A stretch of DNA of 64,000 nt, taken from Streptomyces sp. NBC_01471. Lineage in GTDB: Bacteria > Actinomycetota > Actinomycetes > Streptomycetales > Streptomycetaceae. The DNA lies in NCBI RefSeq assembly GCF_041438865.1, contig NZ_CP109450.1, positions 4,423,001-4,487,000 on the forward strand. Direction: 5' to 3'. Position 1 is the stretch's first letter. Every line of letters starts with the position of its first letter. The position numbers were made by a program, and so were the translations under genes. The notes beneath the pieces were generated by a model. The model saw nothing but the letters and a program-made list of their open reading frames with translations, did not search any database and was not told where the DNA came from. Below, in pieces: positions 48,526 to 55,544 of this stretch.

Positions 48526-49644
48526 CTACAGCTGCTCGATCACGTAGTCGACGCAGGCCGTCAGCGCCTCGACGTCCTTCGGGTCGATCGCCGGGAACAT
48601 CGCCACCCGCAGCTGGTTGCGGCCCAGCTTGCGGTACGGCTCGGTGTCCACGATGCCGTTGGCGCGCAGCGCCTTCGCGACGGCCGTCGCGTCGATCTCG
48701 TCCGCGAAGTCGATCGTGCCGATGACCTGCGAGCGCTTCGCGGGGTCGGTGACGAACGGGGTCGCGTACTTGGACTGCTCGGCCCAGCCGTACAGGGCGC
48801 GCGCGGACGCCGCCGTGCGGCCGACCGTCCAGTCCAGGCCGCCCTGGGTGTTCATCCAGGTCAGCTGCTCGTTCAGCAGGAACAGCGTGGCGAGGGCCGG
48901 GGTGTTGTACGTCTGGTTCTTGAGCGAGTTGTCGATCGCCGTCGGCAGGCTGAAGAACTCCGGGACGTGGCGGCCCGACGCGTGGATGCGCGACGCGCGC
49001 TCCAGCGCTGCGGGGGAGAACACGCCGATCCACAGGCCGCCGTCGGAGGCGAAGGACTTCTGCGGGGCGAAGTAGTAGACGTCGGTCTCGGTGATGTCGA
49101 CCGGCAGGCCGCCCGCGCCGGATGTGGCGTCCACCAGGACGAGGGAGCCCTCGTCGGCACCGGTGACGCGCTTGATCGGGGCCGCGACGCCCGTCGACGT
49201 CTCGTTGTGCGTCAGTGCGTAGACGTCCACGCCCGCTTCCGCCTTCGGGTCCGGGTGGGTGCCCGGGTCGGAGGCGATCACGGTCGGCTCGGCCAGCCAC
49301 GGGGCCAGCTTGGAGGCCTTGGCGAACTTGGACGAGAACTCACCGAAGTTGAGGTGCTGCGACTTGGACTCGATGAGCCCGTGGGTCGCGACGTCCCAGA
49401 AGGCGGTGGACCCGCCGTTGCCGAGGATCACCTCGTAGCCCTCGGGAAGCTGGAAGAGGTCGCGTACGCCTGCGCGCACCGCGCCGACCAGGTTCTTCAC
49501 CGGGGCCTGGCGATGGGAGGTGCCCATCAGGGAAGTACCGGTCGCGGCGAGGGCGTCCAGCGCCTCCGTACGCACCTTGGAGGGGCCCGCGCCGAAACGG
49601 CCGTCGGCGGGCTTGATGTCAGCGGGAATCCGGATCTCAGCCAC
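48526..49644 (-). CDS. serC: Phosphoserine aminotransferase SerC
   Basis: A 372-residue PLP enzyme of serine synthesis; it converts 3-phosphohydroxypyruvate and glutamate to phosphoserine. The PLP lysine is in VYYFAPQKSFASDGG, the N-terminus has GRFGAGPSKVRTEALDAL, and GTSHRQAPVKNLV and ALTHNETSTGV are typical of the actinobacterial form. GTG 49644 opens the conserved VAEIRIPADIKPADG. Cytoplasmic. It is separated from the upstream P450 gene by a terminator. Confidence 0.96.
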   Translation of the reverse strand: MAEIRIPADIKPADGRFGAGPSKVRTEALDALAATGTSLMGTSHRQAPVKNLVGAVRAGVRDLFQLPEGYEVILGNGGSTAFWDVATHGLIESKSQHLNFGEFSSKFAKASKLAPWLAEPTVIASDPGTHPDPKAEAGVDVYALTHNETSTGVAAPIKRVTGADEGSLVLVDATSGAGGLPVDITETDVYYFAPQKSFASDGGLWIGVFSPAALERASRIHASGRHVPEFFSLPTAIDNSLKNQTYNTPALATLFLLNEQLTWMNTQGGLDWTVGRTAASARALYGWAEQSKYATPFVTDPAKRSQVIGTIDFADEIDATAVAKALRANGIVDTEPYRKLGRNQLRVAMFPAIDPKDVEALTACVDYVIEQL

Positions 49645-49740
49645 GTGCCGGAGCGTAGCCGGTTCCGGGCGTTTACGGACAGAGGGTCCGGCCGCTGAGA
49701 CGGGCGCTACGGGGCGTGACATCGGTCTCCCGGCCGCCCG

Positions 49741-49765
49741 GCCCGGCGGGCTCTCCCCGCCGGGC
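49741..49765 (-). terminator. Terminator of the conservon operon
   Basis: GCCCGGCGGG and CCCGCCGGGC form a perfect 10-base stem with a CTCTC loop, about 42 bases beyond the end of the last P450 gene. Confidence 0.85.
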
Positions 49766-49806
49766 CCGCCCCGGGGCTCGCGCTGTCCCGGGGTGCGGGC
49801 GTCCGT

Positions 49807-51048
49807 TCAGCCGCCCAGCCTCACCGGCAGCTCGTAGAGGTCGTTCTGGGTGACCACCGGCCTGTTGCGCAGCTCCGTCGCGGGGACCGCCAGATGCAGC
49901 TCGGGGAAGCGGTCGAACAGCGCGGGCAGGGCGACGCCCGCCTCCAGGCGCGAGAGCGCGGCGCCGGGGCAGACGTGCGGGCCGTGGCCGAAGGAGATGT
50001 GGCGGTTCGGGGTGCGGGTGATGTCGAAGTCGTCGGCCGTCGGGCCGTGCGCCTCCTCGTCGCGGCCGATCGCGCCGAACGAGATGATCAGTCCCTCGCC
50101 CTTCGGCAGCACCGTGCCGCCCACCTCGATGTCCTCGGACGCGAAGCGGATCAGGACGTGCGAGGTCGGGGTCGACCAGCGCAGCGTCTCCTCGATGACG
50201 TTCTCCCAGGGCACTTCGCCCGTGAGCGCCATCCTGCGCTGCTCGGGGTGGGCCTGGAGGGCGACGACCGCGTTGACGATCAGGCTGATCGTCGTTTCGT
50301 GGCCTGCGGCGATCATCAGCTGAAGGGTGTTGGTGACCTCCTCGGTGGTGAGGTGGTCGCCGTTCTCGGACGCCGCGAGCAGCGCGCTCGTCAGGTCGTC
50401 GCCCGGCTCGGCCCGCTTGGACTCGACGATCTTCGAGAAGAGGGTGCCGAGGTCCGCCATCATCTGCGGGACCTCCTCCGGCGGCGTCTGCGTCGAGAAG
50501 AACTTCTCGAAGAGGGTCTTCAGCCGGGGGTGGTCGGCGGCGTCGACCCCCATCAGCTCGCTGACCACGTTCATCGGCAGCGGGTACGCGAACTCCGCCT
50601 TCAGGTCGACCGTCTCCCCGGCCGGGATCTCCGCCAGCCGGTCCAGCATCCCGGTGGTCAGCTTCTCGATCCCGGCGCGCAGCCGCTCCACCCGGCGTAC
50701 GGTCAGCGCCTGCGCGACGAGCGTACGGAGCCTGCGGTGCTCCGCGCCGTCGGCCGTCAGCATCGAGCGGCCCGGATTGGCCAGCCCGATCAGCGGCCAG
50801 TCCAGCGGGATCTCACCGCGCTGCCAGGCGCCCCAGAGGTTGATGTCCTTCACCAGCCGGGAGTCGGTGAGCAGCTGCCTGGCCTCGGCGTGCCGGGTCA
50901 CCGCGTAGCAGGCCACCCCGCCCGGCAGGACGACACGGGCCAGCGGACCCGCCGCGCGCAGTGCGGCGCTCTCGCTGTCCAGATCCTGGACGAACGGATC
51001 CAGGGCGATGCTCTCGGCGTGGCTTCCGTGGTCGACCGGGCAACTCAT
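49807..51048 (-). CDS. Cytochrome P450 (CYP154-like), last gene of conservon
   Basis: A 413-residue soluble P450. It has the oxygen-binding I-helix AAGHETT, the K-helix ExxR as EETLRW, and the heme-binding loop FGHGPHVCPG with Cys 360 as ligand. The N-terminus MSCPVDHG is common in Streptomyces CYP107/CYP154-type enzymes. ATG 51048 follows AGGAGG. It is the sixth gene of the conservon, separated by 46 bases from the P450 before it. Partner ferredoxin and substrate are unknown. Confidence 0.93.
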   Translation of the reverse strand: MSCPVDHGSHAESIALDPFVQDLDSESAALRAAGPLARVVLPGGVACYAVTRHAEARQLLTDSRLVKDINLWGAWQRGEIPLDWPLIGLANPGRSMLTADGAEHRRLRTLVAQALTVRRVERLRAGIEKLTTGMLDRLAEIPAGETVDLKAEFAYPLPMNVVSELMGVDAADHPRLKTLFEKFFSTQTPPEEVPQMMADLGTLFSKIVESKRAEPGDDLTSALLAASENGDHLTTEEVTNTLQLMIAAGHETTISLIVNAVVALQAHPEQRRMALTGEVPWENVIEETLRWSTPTSHVLIRFASEDIEVGGTVLPKGEGLIISFGAIGRDEEAHGPTADDFDITRTPNRHISFGHGPHVCPGAALSRLEAGVALPALFDRFPELHLAVPATELRNRPVVTQNDLYELPVRLGG

Positions 51049-51094
51049 CTGTGCCTCCTGTGGCGGGAACGGCCGCACTGCGAGGGTCTTCGGG

Positions 51095-52309
51095 TCACAG
51101 TGCGGGAACCGGTGTGAAGGTGACGGGCAGGGTGGACAGGCCGCGCAGCCAGGGAGAAGGACGCTGGGTGAGGCTCTCCCCGGGGGCCGCGAGATCGACG
51201 TCGGGAAGGCGGTCGAGGATGACCTCGATCCCCGTACGCGCGATGACCTCCGCTATCTCCTGGGCCGGGAACGGGCAGCGGTGCTCGCCGTGGCCGAATG
51301 AGAAGAAGGCGTTGTTGCCGCCGGTCAGCGCCGAACCGTCGGTGCGCACCTGCGGGTCGGCGTTGGCGGCGGCGATACCGAGCAGCAGCATGTCGCCGCT
51401 CTGGATGTGCCGGCCGCCGAGGTGGGTGTCGCGCGAGGCCCAGCGGCCCGCGACGTTCTGGGTGGGGGTGTCCTCCCACAGAACCTCGTTCATCGCCTCG
51501 GCGACGCTGTGCCGGCCGCCCGACAGCGAGGCGGCGAACCGGTCGTCGGTCAGCATCAGCCGCAGCGAGTTGCCGATCCAGTCGGCGGTGGGCTGGTGGC
51601 CCGCGGCCATCATGACCATCAGGTCCTGGGCGATCTCCTCGACGGTGAAGCCCGCCTCGTTGCCCAGCATGTGCGAGGCGACATCTTCGGCGGGCGACAC
51701 CTGCCGGATGGCGAGCAGGTTCGCCATCGACTGCCCGAGGTACTGCGCTCCCGCCAGGGCGAGTTCACGGCCGTCGATCATGTCGTTCATCGCCTTGACC
51801 AGGGCCGGGCCCTCGTCGTCCGGGAAGCCGTACAGCCGGGCGAGCACCCGGACCGGCAGCAGCATCGCGTACTGGCCGATGATGTCCGTTTCTCCCCTGC
51901 CGCAGAAGGAGTTGATCAGCTCGTCGGCGAACTGCTCCGCGATACGCCGCAGTTCGAACGGGTCGACCGACTCCAGCGCGTCCCCGATCATCCCCGCGCG
52001 CTCGCGGTGGCGCTCGCCCACGGTGTAGAGGATCGACGGCTGCTTGCGGCCGATCATCGGCAGCATCGGCCAGTCGTCGGGGATGCGGTCCCACTGGTTC
52101 CACAGGTCGGAGTCCCGGCTGAACAGCACCGGATCGGCGGTGACCTGGTGCAGCTCGCGGTAGTCGAGGACCAGCCAGGCCGGTACGTCGCCGTCGAGCA
52201 GCACCGGCGCCACCGGGCCGTGCGCGCGCCGCATCTCCCGGTAGAGCTGCGTCGGGTCCGTCTGGAATCGCGGGCCGCTCAGCGGAGTGGGCGGGGTGTC
52301 GGTGGTCAT
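51095..52309 (-). CDS. CYP157-like cytochrome P450 lacking the ExxR motif (cvnE type)
   Basis: A 404-residue P450. The I-helix is AAGHQPT (residues 235-241) and the heme loop FGHGEHRCPFPA has Cys 345. The K-helix, normally ExxR, reads EVLW at 275-278. Loss of this motif is the known hallmark of the CYP157 family, first shown in S. coelicolor. Such P450s form the fifth gene of conservons (cvnE) beside a CYP154-type gene, as here. Start ATG overlaps the cvnD stop. It may signal or hydroxylate together with its neighbour. Confidence 0.93.
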   Translation of the reverse strand: MTTDTPPTPLSGPRFQTDPTQLYREMRRAHGPVAPVLLDGDVPAWLVLDYRELHQVTADPVLFSRDSDLWNQWDRIPDDWPMLPMIGRKQPSILYTVGERHRERAGMIGDALESVDPFELRRIAEQFADELINSFCGRGETDIIGQYAMLLPVRVLARLYGFPDDEGPALVKAMNDMIDGRELALAGAQYLGQSMANLLAIRQVSPAEDVASHMLGNEAGFTVEEIAQDLMVMMAAGHQPTADWIGNSLRLMLTDDRFAASLSGGRHSVAEAMNEVLWEDTPTQNVAGRWASRDTHLGGRHIQSGDMLLLGIAAANADPQVRTDGSALTGGNNAFFSFGHGEHRCPFPAQEIAEVIARTGIEVILDRLPDVDLAAPGESLTQRPSPWLRGLSTLPVTFTPVPAL

Positions 52310-52956
52310 GTGGTGCTTGGCTCCCGTGCGGACGCCGCTGCGGATGCCGCCGCGGATGTCGAGGACGCTGTGGACGCTGAGGACAGGGCGTGCAGGTGCT
52401 GGAGGAGGGTGATCAGTACGTACTTGCTCGACGTACGGTCCCGGGCGTCGCAGTCGATCAGCGGGATCTCGGGGGAGAGGTCCAGCGCCTCACGGAGCTG
52501 CTCCAGGGAGTGGACCGGGCCGCCGAAGTCGTTGCAGGCGACGATGAACGGTGTGCCGTGGTGCTCCAGCCGGTCGATGGCGTACCAGGAGTCGGCGAGT
52601 CTGCGGGTGTCGACCAGGACGACCGCGCCGAGCGTGCCGGAGAACAGCCGGTCCCAGAGGAACCAGAAGCGCTCCTGGCCGGGCGCGCCGAAGAGGTAGA
52701 GGATCGTCCGCTCGTCGATGCTGATGCGGCCGAAGTCGAAGGCGACAGTGGTGGCGGTCTTGGCCTGCACCCCGTCGGTGTTGTCGACGGCCGCCCCCGC
52801 CTGGGTCATCGTCTCCTCGGTGTTCAGCGGGCGTATCTCGCTGACCGACCGGACCATGGTGGTCTTCCCTGCGCCGAACCCGCCGACGATGACGATCTTG
52901 AGACCGTTGTCGGCGGTGCCGGCCAGGGCGTTCTGGTTAGAGGTTGCGGAGTCCAA
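52306..52956 (-). CDS. cvnD: Conservon Ras-like GTPase CvnD
   Basis: A 216-residue small GTPase. Walker A is GGFGAGKTT (residues 25-33), the switch region carries TMTQAG and FDFGRI, the G3-like block is LFGAPGQERF and the base-specificity segment is VACNDFGG. The C-terminus is an Ala/Ser-rich tail from short repeats. It cycles between GTP and GDP at the membrane under control of the CvnA-B-C complex. It overlaps cvnC (19 bases) and the P450 (ATGA). Confidence 0.95.
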   Translation of the reverse strand: MDSATSNQNALAGTADNGLKIVIVGGFGAGKTTMVRSVSEIRPLNTEETMTQAGAAVDNTDGVQAKTATTVAFDFGRISIDERTILYLFGAPGQERFWFLWDRLFSGTLGAVVLVDTRRLADSWYAIDRLEHHGTPFIVACNDFGGPVHSLEQLREALDLSPEIPLIDCDARDRTSSKYVLITLLQHLHALSSASTASSTSAAASAAASAREPSTT

Positions 52957-53311
52957 CGAGCACCTGCTCCAGGATGTGAGGGTCGGGAAGGCTGTCGGCG
53001 CCGCGTGCGGTGCGCGGGTGGCGGGCGCTGATCCGGCCCGTGTCGAGCAGGTCGCAGAGCAGGATCCGGGTGATGGACACGGGCAGCTTCAGCCCGGCCG
53101 CGATCTCCACGACGGCCGTGGGGCGGCCGCACATCCGCAGGATCGTGGCGTGCTCGGACTGCATGCCGGGCGTCGGGTCGCACTCACCGACGACCAGGGT
53201 CACCAGGTCGAAGGCGGTGGCGTCGGACCGGCTGCGTCCACCGGTGACGGTGTAGAGGCGGTGCGGATCGTCGTCACGCCCCGGCCTGGGCCTGGGCACC
53301 GGGGCGGTCAC
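52937..53311 (-). CDS. cvnC: Conservon DUF742 protein CvnC
   Basis: A 124-residue DUF742 protein. Its winged-helix-like core covers RLYTVTGGRS, ILRMCGRPTAVVEIAAGLKLPVSI-type segment and LLCDLLDTGRI. Proteins of this type link the kinase-like CvnA and roadblock CvnB to the GTPase. It overlaps cvnB by four bases and cvnD by 19. Confidence 0.95.
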   Translation of the reverse strand: MTAPVPRPRPGRDDDPHRLYTVTGGRSRSDATAFDLVTLVVGECDPTPGMQSEHATILRMCGRPTAVVEIAAGLKLPVSITRILLCDLLDTGRISARHPRTARGADSLPDPHILEQVLVGLRNL

Positions 53312-53709
53312 GCGCGCGGCTCGGCGCTGAGGTGTTCGCCCAGCTGCTCGACCAGTTCGCTCATGTTGTGCCCGATGAGGCCGACGTCGGCGGACTCGTC
53401 GGCGACCACGGAGAGGTGGGCGCCGTCGCCCGCCTCGACGATGAACAGCACGCCGCCGTAGAACTCGGCCATCGCGGTCCGTACGCCGCCGGTGCCGTCG
53501 CCGAACTCGATGGACGCGCCGTGCGACAGGGACTGGATACCGGCCGAGATGGCGGCCAGCTGGTCGGCCTGGTCGACCGAGAGCGCGGACGTGCGGCAGA
53601 GCTTGAGTCCGTCACGGGAGAGGACCAGGGCGTGCCGGGCGCCAGGGGTGCGCTCAAGGAGGCTCTCCAGGAGCCAGTTGAGCTTCTCGTCGGTGGTGGT
53701 CGTGCTCAT
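53308..53709 (-). CDS. cvnB: Conservon roadblock/LC7 protein CvnB
   Basis: A 133-residue roadblock/LC7 domain protein: LNWLLESLLERTPGARHALV, SRDGLKLCRTS and MAEFYGGVLFIVEAG. It probably acts as a GTPase-activating or adaptor subunit for CvnD, like MglB. It overlaps its neighbours by four bases on each side. Confidence 0.95.
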   Translation of the reverse strand: MSTTTTDEKLNWLLESLLERTPGARHALVLSRDGLKLCRTSALSVDQADQLAAISAGIQSLSHGASIEFGDGTGGVRTAMAEFYGGVLFIVEAGDGAHLSVVADESADVGLIGHNMSELVEQLGEHLSAEPRA

Positions 53710-55349
53710 GAGCTGCTGCCTTCCGGGTTCGGGGAATCGCCACGTAGGGCCTGGCGGAACGTGCTGAACCTGGCGGCGGATGTCGTGGAGGAGGTCGAGT
53801 CGACGGGCTTGGAGGACCCGGGGATACGGGTGCCTTCCGGATGCGCCGCCGCCATGGTCTGGCCGCGCCGCCGCTTGGGCAGTCCGCTCTCGCCCAACTC
53901 GGCGCCGGAGTGGGCCGGTTCGGGCTCGGAGGCGGAAGCGGACCGGTCGGCGGGGGTCGCCGCCGGCTCCGCTTCCGTGGATGCGGATGCGGATGCGGAT
54001 GCGGATGCGGACGCGGGCACGGACGCGGATACGGGCACGGACGCCGGTGCGGGCGAGCGCGTGGGCAGGGGAGCCGGTGCGGCCCCGGGGGTCTCGGTGA
54101 GCCGGGGGGCCTCGGCGATCTGCGGGACCTCGGTGGCCTGCGGGGCGAGCGGGGTCTCCGGCAGGGTGCGCCGGTCCTCCGCCCTGGCGTGCTGGGCCGG
54201 GGCGGCCAGCGGCGCCGGTGCGGCCGGACGCGGTGTGCGGGTGATCAGCTCGTGCGGGAGCAGCACCAGGACACCGGTGCCGCCGCGCGCCGACGGGCGG
54301 AAGGACACGGTCAGCCCGTGCTTGCGGGCCAGCCGTCCGACCACAGCGAGGCCGAGCCTGGTCCCGGAGAGACCGGCGAGGTCGGTCTGCTGGGTGGTCT
54401 CCGATGTGACGGCCCGTTCGGCGCGGCGCAGCTGGACGTCGCTCATGACCAGGCCGCTGTCCTCGATGGTGAGGATCACGCCGGCCGGGACCTCCTCGAC
54501 GTACACATGCACTTCGGCGGTGGGCGGCGAGAAGTTCGCCGCGTTGTCCAGGAGTTCGGCGAGCGCGTGCATGACGCCCTCGGCCGCGTGGCCCGCGATG
54601 GCGATCTCGCTGGTCGAGTGGAGGCGTACCCGCTGGTATCCGGCGATCCGGCCCATCGCGCCGCGCAGGATCGACTCCATGACGATCGGCTTGGCCCAGC
54701 GGCGTCCGGAGCGCGCACCGGCCAGGACGGCGATGGAGTCGGCCAGCCGGCCCGCCTGGGCCGTGCGGTGGTCGAGGTGCAGCAGATCGCCGAGTACGTC
54801 CTCGTCGGTGTGCCGGTGCTCCATCTCGCGCAGGTCGGCGAGCATCCCGGTGGCCAGGGCCTGCATCCGGCCGGCGGCGTTGGCGGCCGCCGACAGGGCG
54901 GCGGAGCGCACGGACTCGGCGCGGTTGATCCGGGCGGTCAGCTCGGCGGTCTTCGCGTTGTACTCCCCGGTGAGCCCGGCGGCGGTGGCCTCACGCTGCC
55001 CGATCAGCTCGGCGATCCTCGCTTCGTAGGCGGAGGTGAGCTGGGCGGCCCGGTTCTCGTACTCGGCGTCGGCACGGGCGGCCCGCGCGCCGAACTGCGA
55101 ATTCTCCGCGCTCAGTTGATCGATCCGGGCGCGGAGACTCCGCGATGTTCTGCCGGCGTACGTCACCGCGTGGACGGCGGTGGCGACGGCGGCACTGAAC
55201 AGCAGGGCTGCCACGGCCGAGCACCAGGCGAGTGGGGTGCGTATGTGGTCGGGGGCTGCGGCCACCGCCCATACGCACAGCAGGCCCGAAGCGATCACGG
55301 AGATCAGCAGAGCCAGCGCGGTCGGGCGGAGCGGGGGGCGCTCTGTCAT
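53706..55349 (-). CDS. cvnA: Conservon sensor histidine-kinase-like protein CvnA
   Basis: A 547-residue membrane protein. Two N-terminal helices (ALALLISVIASGLLCVWAVAA and AVAALLFSAAVATAVHAVTYA) are followed by a long coiled coil with Ala/Glu/Arg repeats. A HATPase domain at about residues 230-370 shows ELLDNAANFSPP (N-box) and GTRLGLAVVGRLARKHGL (G-box). No phospho-acceptor H-box is evident, as in other conservons. The C-terminal part is Pro/Ala-rich with a Ser-Ala repeat. First gene of the operon; it probably senses an envelope signal. Confidence 0.93.
   Translation of the reverse strand: MTERPPLRPTALALLISVIASGLLCVWAVAAAPDHIRTPLAWCSAVAALLFSAAVATAVHAVTYAGRTSRSLRARIDQLSAENSQFGARAARADAEYENRAAQLTSAYEARIAELIGQREATAAGLTGEYNAKTAELTARINRAESVRSAALSAAANAAGRMQALATGMLADLREMEHRHTDEDVLGDLLHLDHRTAQAGRLADSIAVLAGARSGRRWAKPIVMESILRGAMGRIAGYQRVRLHSTSEIAIAGHAAEGVMHALAELLDNAANFSPPTAEVHVYVEEVPAGVILTIEDSGLVMSDVQLRRAERAVTSETTQQTDLAGLSGTRLGLAVVGRLARKHGLTVSFRPSARGGTGVLVLLPHELITRTPRPAAPAPLAAPAQHARAEDRRTLPETPLAPQATEVPQIAEAPRLTETPGAAPAPLPTRSPAPASVPVSASVPASASASASASASTEAEPAATPADRSASASEPEPAHSGAELGESGLPKRRRGQTMAAAHPEGTRIPGSSKPVDSTSSTTSAARFSTFRQALRGDSPNPEGSSS
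53980..54045 (-). repeat. Hexanucleotide repeat in cvnA coding a Ser-Ala tract
   Basis: GATGCG occurs five times in a row on the plus strand, followed by related GACGCG/GGCACG units. On the coding strand it encodes an (Ala-Ser)n tract of about 16 residues in the cytoplasmic tail. Length is likely to vary between strains. Confidence 0.85.
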
Positions 55350-55513
55350 CTGGCGGAGTCCTCATGGACGGATAGGTCAGAAGGGGTGGAAGTGGAGTAA
55401 AACGGTTATCAGTGAACTAAAGGGATACGAATATTCCTGTGTAACAGATGCCAACTATAGGAGGGTTGGTGATCGGTTTGGGAAGTTGCAGGTGTGGAAA
55501 TTGTTAGCTCAGA

Positions 55514-55526
55514 TACACATTGTGTA
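55514..55526 (+). promoter_or_regulatory. 13-bp palindrome upstream of the FAD oxidoreductase
   Basis: TACACA-T-TGTGTA is a perfect palindrome 18 bases before the start of the oxidoreductase gene, inside an AT-rich stretch. It may be a repressor site, for instance of a GntR- or LacI-type regulator. Confidence 0.5.
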
Positions 55527-55544
55527 CAGGGGCATGCTGGAGCC

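Noticed and set aside
53980..54045. Possible CRISPR-like array
   Set aside because: Units are 6 bases with no spacers and encode an in-frame Ser-Ala tract.
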